Shown: one piece after another, positions 1-9,809 of the stretch
Layout of the letters: every line of letters starts with the position of its first letter
Position numbering within the stretch: the first letter of the stretch is position 1
NCBI RefSeq assembly: GCF_900156575.1
Contig: NZ_FTNY01000001.1
Location: 930,001 to 994,000, forward strand
Length of the DNA stretch: 64,000 nucleotides
Source: Chryseobacterium shigense
GTDB taxonomy: Bacteria; Bacteroidota; Bacteroidia; Flavobacteriales; Weeksellaceae
Reading direction: 5' to 3'
Translations under genes and position numbers: made by a program
Notes under the pieces: generated by a model
What the model was told of the DNA's origin: nothing
Database searches by the model: none
The model's input: only the letters and a program-made list of their open reading frames with translations

Positions 1-2782
1 TCTGCACATAAATATTATTGGACAGATCTGCCATGGTAATTCCCACAAATACACCTGATAAACCTACAGGAATCGCGATCAGTACAGCAAACGGAAGCAC
101 ATAACTTTCATACTGTGCCGATAAAAGGAAGAATACAAACACAATACACAATCCGAAGATCATCACTGATTGTGAACCTGCACTTACTTCTTCACGGCTC
201 ATTCCTTTGTAATCGTAGGTATATCCCGGAGGAAGTACCTGCTTGCTTACCTCATCAATAGCGGCCATCGCCTGCCCTGTACTGAATCCCGGTGCCGGCA
301 TCACGGTTAAGTTGGAAGAGTTGAACAGGTTGAAACGGTCTACTACTTCTGCTCCTGTCACCTGCTTCAAGCTAACCAGCGTATTAATAGGAACCATTTC
401 TCCTGAATTATTTTTAACGAAAATACCGTTCAGTGATTCTTTATCTTCTCTCATTTCCGGAGTAGACTGAACCAGTACTCTGTAATATTTTCCGAATTTG
501 TTGAAATCTGAAGACTGAATACTTCCGTAATAGCCCTGCATTACGCCCAATACATCAGACACATTAACGCCAAGCTGAGCTGCTTTCACTTCATCTACCA
601 ACACTTCAAACTGCGGATAGGTTACATCAAACGTTGTAAATGCTACGGCTACTTCCGGTCTCTGCATCAAGGCTCCCATCATTCCGTACGAGATATTTCC
701 AAGATTCTGAAGTTCTCCGTTGGTACGGTCCTGAAGCACAAGCTCCATACCGCTGGTATTTCCGAAACCGTCTACCGTAGGTGTATTGATCACAAGGAAA
801 TTCGCTCTTTTATCCTGGGAAAGTGTTCCCTGAACCTGACCGATAATGTCATTGATATTTCTTACATTTCCTCTTTGCTCTGTCTTTTTAAGTTTAACGA
901 AAATAGAAGCCGCTGAAGATGACATCGATCCACTGAATAGGTTAAGACCGTCTACCGAAATCACTTTTTCCACTGCCGGATTTTTCATTAACAGGTCTTC
1001 CGTATCAGAAACTACTTTGGTCGTTCTGTCTTTGGAAGCTCCCGGTGCAAGATTGGCTGTTACGATGATAAAACTTTGATCCTCATCAGGAATAAATCCT
1101 TTAGGTGTCGTCATGGACATCCATGCGAACAGTCCACCAAATCCTAAGATGATGATTGCTGCCACCCATTTTCTCTTTAATAAAAACAGGATCGCTTTTC
1201 CATAACGGAAGGTCAGTTTATTAAAGCTTGCATTAAAACCGGCAAAGAAACGGTCTTTGAAGTTCATTTTCTCATGCGTTTCCGGATGATGCTGTTTTAA
1301 AAATATAGCACATAAGGCCGGACTCAAAGTCAATGCATTAATAGCTGAAATCACAATGGCAATGGCTAATGTCAAGGCAAACTGCTGATAGAACAACCCT
1401 GTAGAACCACTCATAAAGGCTACCGGAACAAATACCGCGGACATAATCAGCGTAATTGAAACAATGGCTCCCGTAATTTCACTCATCGCCGACATGGTCG
1501 CAGCCCTTGGATTAAGCTTTTTATGTTCCATCTTAGCATGGACCGCTTCCACGACGACAATGGCGTCATCCACCACAATACCAATGGCCAGTACCAGGGC
1601 AAATAACGTCAGGATATTAATAGAAAACCCAAATAAATTCATAAAGAAAAACGTTCCCACAATCGAAACCGGAACGGCAATAGCCGGAATCAGTGTTGAA
1701 CGGAAATCCTGCAGGAAGATATACACCACGATGAATACCAGGATAAATGCCTCAATCAAGGTGTGAATTACCTGATCAATAGACTGATCCAGTGCTTCTT
1801 TGGTCGCATAGGGAATTTCATAGGCCATTCCTTCCGGGAAGGATTTTTCAAGCTCCTTCATTCTCTCCTGAAGGGCGATCTGTACCTCATTGGCATTGGA
1901 TCCCGCCATCTGGAAGATCGCCATCGTCACCGAAGCTTTTTTGTTAAAATTGGAAGAAACCGTATAACTGTACGCTCCAAATTCAACTTTGGCAACATCT
2001 TTTAATTTTAAAACAGAACCGTCGCTCAGTGCTTTAATCGTAATATTTTCATACTGCTCTGGCTCTGTGAATTTTCCTTTGTAACGAAGCACGTATTCCA
2101 TCGCTTCTTTACTTCTTTCCCCGAATCTTCCCGGTGCTGCTTCAAGGTTTTGTGTCTGGATTGCCCGTGAAACATCTGCAGGTGTAAGGTTGTATGACGT
2201 CAGTTTATTGGGATCAAGCCAAACTCTCATAGAATAATCTTTGTTTCCGTACACCATGGCATCTCCTACTCCTTTTACCCTTTTCAGGTCGGGAACAATG
2301 TTGATTTTAGCATAGTTTTCAAGGAAAAGATCATCCATTTTACCATCCTTGCTGGTTAATGAAACCATTGCGATCATACTGTTCTGCCTCTTCACCGTTG
2401 TAATTCCGGCCTGAATCACTTCTGCAGGAAGCTGATTTGTTACCTGTGCTACCCTGTTCTGTACGTTAATCGCAGCCTGATCCGGATCTGTACCCAGTTT
2501 AAAGATTACGGTGATACTTAAAGTCCCATCATTACTGGCTGTGGACGTAATATAGTCCATATTTTCAACCCCGTTGATGGCGTTTTCTAAAGGCGGCGCT
2601 ACGGATCTCGCAATCGTTTCCGCGTTGGCTCCCGGATAGGCGGCCGTTACCATTACGGTAGGCGGTGCGATATCAGGAAATTTGGTGATCGGCAGACTGA
2701 TCATACCGACGATACCCAGAATGACGAGCAATACGGAGATAACCGTTGCCAGTACGGGCCTTTTTATAATTGTTTTTAACAT
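1..2782 (-). CDS. RND efflux pump inner-membrane permease (AcrB/HAE1 family), 3' end outside window
   Basis: This is the proton-driven inner-membrane component of a tripartite multidrug efflux pump. Reading the minus strand from the ATG at 2782 gives an open frame of about 927 codons to the window edge, close to the ~1040 usual for the family, so only the C-terminus is missing. The N-terminus (MLKTIIKRPVLATVISVLLV) is the typical first membrane helix. The fourth-helix motif GIVVDDAIVVVEAV carries the paired Asp residues of the proton relay, and the second half begins near the usual position after a cytoplasmic linker. The permease follows the adaptor gene with a 9-base gap, so the two are one transcription unit. 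An outer-membrane TolC-like gene would be expected next, outside the window. The substrate cannot be read from sequence. Confidence 0.95.
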   Translation of the reverse strand, partial: MLKTIIKRPVLATVISVLLVILGIVGMISLPITKFPDIAPPTVMVTAAYPGANAETIARSVAPPLENAINGVENMDYITSTASNDGTLSITVIFKLGTDPDQAAINVQNRVAQVTNQLPAEVIQAGITTVKRQNSMIAMVSLTSKDGKMDDLFLENYAKINIVPDLKRVKGVGDAMVYGNKDYSMRVWLDPNKLTSYNLTPADVSRAIQTQNLEAAPGRFGERSKEAMEYVLRYKGKFTEPEQYENITIKALSDGSVLKLKDVAKVEFGAYSYTVSSNFNKKASVTMAIFQMAGSNANEVQIALQERMKELEKSFPEGMAYEIPYATKEALDQSIDQVIHTLIEAFILVFIVVYIFLQDFRSTLIPAIAVPVSIVGTFFFMNLFGFSINILTLFALVLAIGIVVDDAIVVVEAVHAKMEHKKLNPRAATMSAMSEITGAIVSITLIMSAVFVPVAFMSGSTGLFYQQFALTLAIAIVISAINALTLSPALCAIFLKQHHPETHEKMNFKDRFFAGFNASFNKLTFRYGKAILFLLKRKWVAAIIILGFGGLFAWMSMTTPKGFIPDEDQSFIIVTANLAPGASKDRTTKVVSDTEDLLMKNPAVEKVISVDGLNLFSGSMSSSAASIFVKLKKTEQRGNVRNINDIIGQVQGTLSQDKRANFLVINTPTVDGFGNTSGMELVLQDRTNGELQNLGNISYGMMGALMQRPEVAVAFTTFDVTYPQFEVLVDEVKAAQLGVNVSDVLGVMQGYYGSIQSSDFNKFGKYYRVLVQSTPEMREDKESLNGIFVKNNSGEMVPINTLVSLKQVTGAEVVDRFNLFNSSNLTVMPAPGFSTGQAMAAIDEVSKQVLPPGYTYDYKGMSREEVSAGSQSVMIFGLCIVFVFFLLSAQYESYVLPFAVLIAIPVGLSGVFVGITMADLSNNIYVQ

Positions 2783-2791
2783 GATTTTTTC

Positions 2792-3937
2792 TTACGATTT
2801 TTTCGGTTGAGCATTCTTTTTCTGAGCGACTACCGGAGTTCCCGGCTGTAATCTGTCGAAACCTGTTACAATGTACTCATCACCGGCTTTTAACCCCTTT
2901 GATACGATGAAATTATCTCCGGCTTTTCCTGTTATTTCCACCGGAAGCATGGCTGCTTTTCCTCCTTTGATAGCGAACACAAAGATCTTATCCTGAATGG
3001 TTCTGGTAGAAGCTATCGGAAGAAGAATCACATTGCTGTAAAACTGCTCCATCACGATCTTTCCGGTATTTCCGCTTCTCAAAAGGTTGTCCGGATTGGT
3101 GAATTTTGCTCTTAACGTAATAGAACCTGTGGTTTTGTTGAACTGCCCTTCCACCGCATCTATTTTTCCGGTCTGTGCATACTTTTCACCTCCTGAAAGC
3201 AATAGGGAAACGGCTGGAGTGTTTTTGATAATCTCATTGATCGTACTTCCTGACTGTTGCTTCTGGAAATTATTGAAATCATTTTCACTCATGCTGAAAT
3301 AGGTATAAACTTCATGAATGTCGGACAAAAGCGTAATCGGTTCCTGATTGGAAGGAGTCATTAAACTTCCAAGACGGTAGTTGAATCTCCCGATAAAACC
3401 GCTGACCGGTGCTTTGATCGTAGAGAAATTAAGATTGATCTTTGCAGATTCAATGGCAGAAACCGACTGACTTACCGCGCCTCTCGCTGCATTATAAGCT
3501 GCTTCCGCTTCTTTTACCTGAATATCAGAAACCATTTTATTTCTTAATAATTCCTTTTTTCTGTCAAGGTCAATTTTAGAGGTGGAAAGATTCGCCTGTG
3601 CTGTGATCAGAGCTGCCTGAGCGCTTTTCATCTGCTCACGGAAGATCTGGTCTTCTATTTTGAAAAGCGGCTGCCCTGCTCTTACATAATCCCCTTCATC
3701 TACGAAGATCTTGCTTAAATATCCGGTAACCTGCGGTCTGATCTCCACGTTGGAGATTCCCTCCACTGATGCTGCATATTCTCTGGAAACAGAAGCGTCT
3801 CCCTGCTTCACCTTTTCTACCGGAAGTTCAGGGGCCTGCTGTTGAAAAGCCTGGTTTTGATTGTTTTTCCTGCACCCCGCCAAGACGATCAGCGAGAGGA
3901 AAAATATAGTTGATTTTTGGATAAAAAATCTCTGCAT
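2792..3937 (-). CDS. RND efflux periplasmic adaptor (AcrA/HlyD family), lipoprotein
   Basis: This is the membrane-fusion protein that links the RND permease to an outer-membrane channel. I start it at the ATG at 3937 rather than an in-frame ATG at 3967, because 3937 gives a compact lipoprotein signal with lipobox VLAGC at about residue 22 and an AGGAA stretch just upstream. Domain order is standard for the family: a lipoyl-like half (YVRAGQPLFKIED), an alpha-helical hairpin (about residues 95-155, many Ala/Lys/Glu), the second lipoyl half (INLNFSTIKAPVSGFIGRF), a beta-barrel and a membrane-proximal domain. It is the first gene of the pump operon and lies downstream of an AraC-type gene on the same strand. 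Confidence 0.94.
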   Translation of the reverse strand: MQRFFIQKSTIFFLSLIVLAGCRKNNQNQAFQQQAPELPVEKVKQGDASVSREYAASVEGISNVEIRPQVTGYLSKIFVDEGDYVRAGQPLFKIEDQIFREQMKSAQAALITAQANLSTSKIDLDRKKELLRNKMVSDIQVKEAEAAYNAARGAVSQSVSAIESAKINLNFSTIKAPVSGFIGRFNYRLGSLMTPSNQEPITLLSDIHEVYTYFSMSENDFNNFQKQQSGSTINEIIKNTPAVSLLLSGGEKYAQTGKIDAVEGQFNKTTGSITLRAKFTNPDNLLRSGNTGKIVMEQFYSNVILLPIASTRTIQDKIFVFAIKGGKAAMLPVEITGKAGDNFIVSKGLKAGDEYIVTGFDRLQPGTPVVAQKKNAQPKKS

Positions 3938-4177
3938 AACAATATTCCTTTTAAATTTACGGGGCAAAATTCGCCCTAAAAAAATTCAATCGAAATATTC
4001 AAAAAACTCCTTGTTTTGTCAAAAAGACTCCTTATTTATAAAAACATGAGAAATGTCATTAATTCCCCTTAATAGAATACATAAATAACATAATTCCATT
4101 TTTTGTATCAGAAAATCATGTTTATTTAGCAAAAAGACATCAATTTTAAATTTCAAAAACAAGTAAATAACTGATTA

Positions 4178-5095
4178 TCAATACAAATCATCTTTTTTAT
4201 ATTCTAAGGGAGACTTTCCCACATGCTTTTTAAAGAACTTACTGAAAGATGCCTGATCTGAAAATTTCAGCTGCACCGCTACGTGATTGACATTAAGATT
4301 CGGATTCCTGAGAAGAAGCCTGGCTTCTACAGCTAATACCTGATGGATAATATCGCGGGGTGATTTAAACATGGTTTTATTGATCACCTTGGTCAGATAT
4401 TTACGGCTGATGCAAAGTTTGTCTGCATAGAACTGCACATAATGTTCCTCCTTGAAATGTTCCCGTACCAGGGTGAAAAAACTCGTCGTCAGTTCATCCT
4501 CCCGGTGGGTAACCTGATGTGGTTTTTCAATTTTCTTAAAATAATTGTCAATTTCATAGATCACCAGGGAAAAGTGATGCCAGATCATTTCATTAAAGTA
4601 ATAATCTTCCTTTTCTGCGTTGTTAAGAGCTTTCAGTTCATCAAGGTGGAAATTCATCCTTCTGTAAAGATCGGGCTCATTCCTGATAATGTGGGTCGGA
4701 TCTGATGACAGGCTTTTCAGGACATCATTTGACTTATAATTAAATCCTGCATCCGAAATAAAGTCTAATGAAAAAAAGATATACTTTGCTTTATAGTCCT
4801 CAGAGATATGGTCTATCCAAAATATTTCCGAAAAGGGACAGAAAATAATATCCCCTTTTTCTACATCATAGCCTTTGTCATCCAGCCTGAAACGGATACT
4901 TCCCTCCTGCACCATAAAAATACAGAAATAGTCTGAGCGGTACGGCGTATTGAGCTTGATGAGATAATTCGCCTTATCAATTTCCATGACTACAAATTCT
5001 TTTACCCTGAGGTCAAACTCTACGTCCCGAAGAAGTTCTTCAAAAGTAAACAGGGATACAAATTCTGAGGAGGATGCTGGGGACTTTTTAGCCAT
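4178..5095 (-). CDS. AraC family transcriptional regulator
   Basis: The gene encodes a 305-residue protein with a variable N-terminal cupin-like sensing half and a C-terminal AraC DNA-binding domain of about 100 residues. The C-terminus shows both helix-turn-helix units: the first around FYADKLCISRKYLTKVINK and the second around VAVQLKFSDQASFSKFFKKH, ending in the family signature GKSPLEYKK. It lies about 240 bases upstream of the RND pump operon on the same strand, so it may control the pump. That is an inference from position; no operator was identified. The ligand is unknown. Confidence 0.9.
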   Translation of the reverse strand: MAKKSPASSSEFVSLFTFEELLRDVEFDLRVKEFVVMEIDKANYLIKLNTPYRSDYFCIFMVQEGSIRFRLDDKGYDVEKGDIIFCPFSEIFWIDHISEDYKAKYIFFSLDFISDAGFNYKSNDVLKSLSSDPTHIIRNEPDLYRRMNFHLDELKALNNAEKEDYYFNEMIWHHFSLVIYEIDNYFKKIEKPHQVTHREDELTTSFFTLVREHFKEEHYVQFYADKLCISRKYLTKVINKTMFKSPRDIIHQVLAVEARLLLRNPNLNVNHVAVQLKFSDQASFSKFFKKHVGKSPLEYKKDDLY

Positions 5096-5184
5096 GAAGG
5101 ATGAATTAGATTACGAAATTAGGGTATTTGAGTGAAAGAGGCAAAATCAAAAAAGATTAAACGAATAGAGAAAACTCTTTGATT

Positions 5185-5931
5185 TTACAATTCAATGATC
5201 AACTCTTTTTCATACCCATTATATTTTTCATCGATATAGCCATGCGGGTTGCAGATCACCTCAGTTTTCCCAATGGTGTATCTGCATGGCGTATGAATAT
5301 GCCCATGAATCCAGTACAGCGGCTGATGTTCTTGAATGAAATCTTCCATATCAGAAGCATAAGCAGCGGTCAAAGGATCTTTTTTATACTGTTCCGGGGC
5401 AGACCGTAAACTTGGTGCATGATGGGTAACGACAATATTTTTTAAGCCTATTGAATTTTCGAGACTTTCTTTTAACCAAAGCTTTGAAAACTGATGGATT
5501 TTAAAGGTATCAACAGTTCTCATTTTTGAATAGGAAGGATCCCGTCTGATCATTTTATAATCATTCATTTTAGGCTGACAGATCATTCCGTACTGTACGG
5601 GATTTCCGAAAATAGAAAAATCTGTCCAAAGCGTGGCTCCGTGAAAGCGAATACCGTCAATATCTGCAGCTTCATTTTCAAGAACAAAGACATTTGAACC
5701 TTCAGCGGCATGTTTTATTTTGTCTAAAGTTTTAGGATAGGAGCCTTTATAATATTCATGATTTCCCAGAACATAAACGACAGGCTTGTCCTTTATTTTT
5801 GACTTTATCCATTCAACTCCTTTGGTACCCAGATGAATATCGCCAGCCAATACGACAACGTCTGCCTGATCAAAAAATAAATCAGCCGATCCGAATTCCC
5901 GGTGAAGATCACTGATGATCTGTATTTTCAT
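5185..5931 (-). CDS. Metallophosphoesterase
   Basis: This encodes a calcineurin-like phosphoesterase with a two-metal active site. I use the ATG at 5931 (MKIQIISDLHREFG) rather than one at 5979, because the first metal-binding motif in this family sits directly at the N-terminus. The motifs appear in the usual order: DLH (residues 9-11), GD (AGDIHLG), GNHE (LGNHEYYKG), VTHHAPS, and GHIHTP near the C-terminus. The protein is 248 residues with no signal peptide, so it is cytoplasmic. The substrate is not predictable; relatives act on phosphodiesters or phosphoproteins. It appears to be a single-gene unit. Confidence 0.9.
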   Translation of the reverse strand: MKIQIISDLHREFGSADLFFDQADVVVLAGDIHLGTKGVEWIKSKIKDKPVVYVLGNHEYYKGSYPKTLDKIKHAAEGSNVFVLENEAADIDGIRFHGATLWTDFSIFGNPVQYGMICQPKMNDYKMIRRDPSYSKMRTVDTFKIHQFSKLWLKESLENSIGLKNIVVTHHAPSLRSAPEQYKKDPLTAAYASDMEDFIQEHQPLYWIHGHIHTPCRYTIGKTEVICNPHGYIDEKYNGYEKELIIEL

Positions 5932-6156
5932 TCTGCTAAAATAAAAAGAACCGACAAAATAATGCCGATCCTTTTTCATGTAGTTTTGTATATTTTTAAT
6001 AGAAACTTATCCTATCAGTACCTCTTTCGCTAAAAATTAAAAAGTAAATAAATTTTCAGAGCAATAATCAGTGACACCGTCATCTTTTTACTCTCCTCAA
6101 ACAGACATGAATAATAATTTATTTGCACTAAATTATGGGGTGATAACTACTTTTGT

Positions 6157-7545
6157 TTATGACACCACGATTTCCGTTGGTCTGGTTTTTAAGCTTTTAA
6201 CAATAAAATACAGCAGCATCCCAAGGGCCAGTAAAGCATATCCAACCAGGATCATCAAACTGAGATCTCCAACCGCATACTGTGAAGGAAAAATCTGGCT
6301 CATCAATGTCATAAACGACAATCCGATTCCGGCTCCCAGGAAATAACTGGTGGAAGTTAAACTGGAAGCCACTCCATAGTGTGAAGGCTCCACATCCTGA
6401 ATTCCCATCACTGAAAGCGCCGTAAAACAAAAGGTCATTCCTATTCCTGAAATACAGGCCGCTCCCAGCAATACTACCGCCAGCGGATGCCCTGTGTAAA
6501 CCGAAATGAGTAATGATAAAGCACCTGCCAGCATGAAACTCCATCCGAAAATACCCATCTGCGAAGAACTTAATCTTTTAGAAATATGAGGCAGTACAAA
6601 CTTTGAAGCCAATGCCGACATGATACTGAAAGGCACAAGCAGAAGCCCTGCAGAAGCCGCACTGTGTCCCATATCTTTCTGAAGCATTAATGAAATAAGA
6701 AATAAGAATCCTATAAAAAACGCCCCCAAGGTGAAAAACACCATATTAGAAATCATCAGTGATCTATGTTTAAGCAATTGTAAATCGATTAATGGCTGAG
6801 AGACGGACTTTAATCTGATAAATACAGCGACTAAAAGCAAAACCGCAAGCACAAGAGATCCGATAATCATTAAAGGATTTTCTTTGATATGAACCAGTTC
6901 GTGGGTTCCGTATGTAAGGCTTAAAAGTCCCAAAACAAGCAGCATTCCGGAGATAAGATCCGTTTTCTGGCCGCTCTGTCTTTTTTCGTCCGCCGGAAGA
7001 TATTGGTAAGCAAAAACTAAAGTAAGTAATAAAATGGGAACATTGATGAGAAATACCCAATGCCAGCTCAGATAAGTACTGATGATTCCTCCGACAGACA
7101 AACCGCTTCCGGAACCTATCGCTGCAAATGAACTGAAAATTCCAATCGCGTAGTTACGTTCCTGCTCTTCTCTGAATGTATTGGTCACAATAGATAAGGC
7201 AGAAGGCATAATGAAGGCAGCTCCCAACCCCTGAAGAGCCCGGAATACAGCTAATACTTCAAAACTCTGCGAAAGTCCTGCTCCCAATGAGGTCAGCATA
7301 AAAATCAAAGCTCCGATCAGGAAAATTTTCTTACGGCCGATCTGGTCTGAAAGTTTACCCCCGATGATCAGAAATCCCCCAAAAAACAATACATAAAGGG
7401 TTTGCAGCCACTGTACGGTCTCTGCTCCGATATGGAACTGCTCCTGAATAGAAGGAATCGTTAGATTAATAATGGCAATATCCAAAGCCTCTACAAAAGT
7501 TCCTACCGATGCTAATATTAATATTAAATTTTTCCTTGTACTCAT
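6157..7545 (-). CDS. MFS drug exporter, DHA2 (EmrB/QacA-like) type
   Basis: This encodes a 462-residue integral membrane antiporter of the major facilitator superfamily. The first helix carries LDIAIINLTIP, the DHA2 signature near the N-terminus, and the loop between helices 2 and 3 has motif A as GGKLSDQIGRKKIF. Helix 4 has FRALQGLGAAFIMPSALSIV, typical of proton antiporters. Many further hydrophobic segments follow up to the C-terminus. The gene is divergent from an Lrp/AsnC-type regulator with 143 bases between the starts, which suggests the regulator controls this exporter. The family expels drugs, dyes or metabolites; the actual substrate is unknown. Confidence 0.93.
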   Translation of the reverse strand: MSTRKNLILILASVGTFVEALDIAIINLTIPSIQEQFHIGAETVQWLQTLYVLFFGGFLIIGGKLSDQIGRKKIFLIGALIFMLTSLGAGLSQSFEVLAVFRALQGLGAAFIMPSALSIVTNTFREEQERNYAIGIFSSFAAIGSGSGLSVGGIISTYLSWHWVFLINVPILLLTLVFAYQYLPADEKRQSGQKTDLISGMLLVLGLLSLTYGTHELVHIKENPLMIIGSLVLAVLLLVAVFIRLKSVSQPLIDLQLLKHRSLMISNMVFFTLGAFFIGFLFLISLMLQKDMGHSAASAGLLLVPFSIMSALASKFVLPHISKRLSSSQMGIFGWSFMLAGALSLLISVYTGHPLAVVLLGAACISGIGMTFCFTALSVMGIQDVEPSHYGVASSLTSTSYFLGAGIGLSFMTLMSQIFPSQYAVGDLSLMILVGYALLALGMLLYFIVKSLKTRPTEIVVS

Positions 7546-7688
7546 AGATTCAAATTTCCTGCAAAATTAATTTTAAAAGAACATATGTAAAAATTATATA
7601 GTAAATTTGGAACGAATTAAGTATTTAAGCTATAAAAAAAAGAACAAATACACTTCTACATTCCATAACAAGCCTAAAAACAGAACAA

Positions 7689-8159
7689 ATGACTGCAGAG
7701 CATTATACTCCGGATGAGAAAGACCTTTCTATCCTTCGTCTCCTACAGAAGGACGCCAAAATGAGTGTTCGTGATATTTCAGCAAGGATCAATTTAAGTC
7801 CTACTCCCACTCATGAACGGATCAAGCGGATGGAAAAACAGGGAATTATCAAAGAATACACCGCTGTTGTAGACCGAAAAAAAGTGAACAAAGGCATGAT
7901 GGTGATTTGTATGATCGCCCTGAATGTCCACAATAAAAAAACTGCTGGAAAATTTATTGAAGAGGTTGGAAAATTGAAAGAAGTGGTAGAGTTTTATAAT
8001 ATCAGTGGTGACTTCGATTTTATGCTTAAGATCCTGGCTCCGAATATGGATGATTTCCACGAGTTCTTCATCAATAAGCTCTCTGAAATCGAGGGAATCG
8101 GGCAGACTAAAAGCATTTTCGTGATGAACAGTATTAAGGAAAGTGCGCAGATTTTGTAG
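7689..8159 (+). CDS. Lrp/AsnC family transcriptional regulator
   Basis: This 156-residue protein has an N-terminal helix-turn-helix (about residues 12-60, including MSVRDISARINLSPTPTHERIKRMEKQGII) followed by a C-terminal RAM/AsnC ligand-binding and oligomerisation domain (about residues 70-150). The order and length are those of a full-length Lrp/AsnC member. The family senses amino acids or other small molecules and often autoregulates. Divergence from the DHA2 exporter at 7545 makes that gene and itself the likely targets. The start at 7689 leaves a 143-base intergenic region for both promoters. Confidence 0.92.
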   Translation: MTAEHYTPDEKDLSILRLLQKDAKMSVRDISARINLSPTPTHERIKRMEKQGIIKEYTAVVDRKKVNKGMMVICMIALNVHNKKTAGKFIEEVGKLKEVVEFYNISGDFDFMLKILAPNMDDFHEFFINKLSEIEGIGQTKSIFVMNSIKESAQIL

Positions 8160-8238
8160 GAGTTTGAAGCGGGAAGCGAGAAGATGGGCGAGGGAAGTTA
8201 CTTTCAGTCTGTAAATGGATTTCTGGTCTTTTTAAGAT

Positions 8239-8274
8239 CCCTTGTCAAGGTTTTGAACCTTGACAAGGGTTTTT
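8239..8274 (+). repeat. Perfect 14-bp inverted repeat with 3-base loop and T tail
   Basis: The left arm 8239-8252 (CCCTTGTCAAGGTT) and right arm 8256-8269 (AACCTTGACAAGGG) are perfectly complementary, with the loop TTG and then five T bases. The shape would act as a factor-independent terminator for the Lrp-type gene that ends at 8159. However, the stem is itself almost a repeat of the smaller palindrome CCTTGTCAAGG, which suggests a dispersed palindromic repeat element that may double as a terminator. Confidence 0.7.
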
Positions 8275-8452
8275 ACCGAATTCAGATTAACTTGATGAAA
8301 CTTTAAATTCAATGAAAACGGGATTCATTATTCTTTCTTCTTTCAGTAACTCCCATCCTCCCGCTTCCTTTCTTTTAAGAATCTTTTAATATTTGAAATT
8401 CTTTGTTCTATTCAGTAATTGCTAAATTGAAGTCCATTTAAAATTACTGACT

Positions 8453-9220
8453 ATGCCCTGGAATCCTGACGTTTATAATCAATTTAAAAATATCCGTTTC
8501 AAGCCGTTTTATGATCTTGCAGAGCTGATCACTGATGAAAAAGAGATGAAAGCGGTAGATCTTGGTTGCGGAACAGGCGAACAGACGGCCATCCTAACTG
8601 AAAAGTTCCGGAGCACCATTTTTACAGGAATCGATTCTTCTCCAGAAATGCTTAAAAAATCAAAGGGACTGGAAAATGAGCGTCTCCATTTCAAAATGGC
8701 AACCACAGAAGCCATGCTGGATGCTGATGAAAACTGGGATCTTATTTTCAGCAATGCAGCCCTGCAGTGGTCTGATGACCATCAGAACCTGTTTCCGAAA
8801 CTTATTTCCAAATTGAATACCGGAGGTCAACTGGCGGTACAGATGCCTTATCAGCCGGGCAATACACTTAATAACCTCCTTTTTGAACTGGCCAATGAGG
8901 AGCCTTTCCAAACTGATCTTAACGGCTGGAACCGACCTTCTGCGGTGTTGGCAATCGATGAATATGCTCAGATTTTATTTAACAGCGGCCTTGAGGATCT
9001 GAACTTATCACAGAAAGTTTATCCCATCATTGCGGAAGATCACGAAACTTTATTCAATTTTATCTCCGGATCGGCTTTGATTCCTTATCTGGAAAAACTT
9101 ACTGAGGAACAACAGGTATCTTTTACAATTGAGTTTAAACAACGTATTGCAAAGAATTTTACTAAGCTTCCTGCTATGTATGCCTTCAAAAGAATTTTAT
9201 TATACGGAAGAAAGAAATAA
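8453..9220 (+). CDS. tam: Trans-aconitate 2-methyltransferase-like SAM methyltransferase
   Basis: This encodes a 255-residue class I SAM-dependent methyltransferase. Residues from MPWNPDVYNQF, the SAM motif VDLGCGTGEQT (about residues 35-45), TGIDSSPEML, and LIFSNAALQWSDDH match the pattern of E. coli Tam along most of the length, including the NAALQW segment. Tam methyl-esterifies trans-aconitate, a spontaneous inhibitor formed from the citric-acid-cycle intermediate cis-aconitate. The protein is cytoplasmic with no signal peptide. It is a single gene followed by a strong terminator. Substrate assignment rests on family likeness only. Confidence 0.83.
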   Translation: MPWNPDVYNQFKNIRFKPFYDLAELITDEKEMKAVDLGCGTGEQTAILTEKFRSTIFTGIDSSPEMLKKSKGLENERLHFKMATTEAMLDADENWDLIFSNAALQWSDDHQNLFPKLISKLNTGGQLAVQMPYQPGNTLNNLLFELANEEPFQTDLNGWNRPSAVLAIDEYAQILFNSGLEDLNLSQKVYPIIAEDHETLFNFISGSALIPYLEKLTEEQQVSFTIEFKQRIAKNFTKLPAMYAFKRILLYGRKK

Positions 9221-9254
9221 AAAAGCCCTGCTTATGATGAAGGCAGGGCTTTTT
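9219..9254. terminator. Bidirectional terminator between tam and the 9275-9790 gene
   Basis: The arms AAAAGCCCTGC (9221-9231) and GCAGGGCTTTT (9243-9253) form a GC-rich hairpin with A and T tracts on both sides. It lies between two converging genes and can stop transcription from either side. Confidence 0.9.
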
Positions 9255-9274
9255 AAACCGTTTCTACAACGTTA

Positions 9275-9790
9275 TTATTTCCAATAATTCCAGAAGGTTC
9301 CATCAAAAACAGCGAAAGTTTTGCTAGCCGTGTCATAACAGATCATTCCGGGATAGGGATTTTTTACATTGAGATGCGGTGAAGATATTTTAGGCAGAAT
9401 CATAGCCTTATCCGGCGACTCCAAAACGAGTATACCGTCTGCACTACCAGCCTGAGTACCCATCACTACTCCGTTGCCAGTTTCATCTGAAGTGTTGGCT
9501 ACAATCGCTGACCCGTTTCCTATATCACTCAGGGCTTTCCAGGTATTGTTTTCGTAGACTTTCACTTGATCATCGAAGGTATCAAAAATAAAGGTTCCGT
9601 TTGCGGGACTACCTGCCGGAATTCCCTGTGTGGCTGGCAGAATAAGCCCCTTTGTATTGGCTGCAGTATTATTAAAATCCAATAGGGTACTGTTTCCATC
9701 AACGGTTTCTTTCCCTATAGCAACCTGAGCATAGATTGAATTAAAAATAAACAATACCGCCACTGTGGATATATTTTTTATATGTTTCAT
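9275..9790 (-). CDS. Exported protein of unknown function
   Basis: The start chosen is the ATG at 9790 (MKHIKNISTVAVLFIFNSIYAQ), which gives a standard signal peptide with cleavage after YAQ. An ATG at 9817 would overlap the upstream stop codon. The mature part is about 150 residues. It contains the pattern NTKGLILPAT, then NGTFIFDTFDDQVKVYENNTW, and ends with PYPGMICYDTASKTFAVFDGTFWNYWK, so a short 'GxxxYD...VYDGTxW' module occurs twice. Modules of this kind are common in exported flavobacterial proteins. No enzyme motif or T9SS signal is visible. It is co-oriented with, and 19 bases after, a related gene at 9810-10862. Confidence 0.75.
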   Translation of the reverse strand: MKHIKNISTVAVLFIFNSIYAQVAIGKETVDGNSTLLDFNNTAANTKGLILPATQGIPAGSPANGTFIFDTFDDQVKVYENNTWKALSDIGNGSAIVANTSDETGNGVVMGTQAGSADGILVLESPDKAMILPKISSPHLNVKNPYPGMICYDTASKTFAVFDGTFWNYWK

Positions 9791-9809
9791 AGTATTGAGA
9801 AAATCGGGG

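Noticed and set aside
4022..4177. A possible promoter box between the AraC-type gene and the RND operon
   Set aside because: No convincing match to the Bacteroidota TAnnTTTG / TTG pattern was found on the minus strand.
7562..7609. Words matching TAnnTTTG on both strands in the gap between the DHA2 exporter and Lrp genes
   Set aside because: No upstream -33 TTG element at proper spacing was seen, so promoter calls would be weak.
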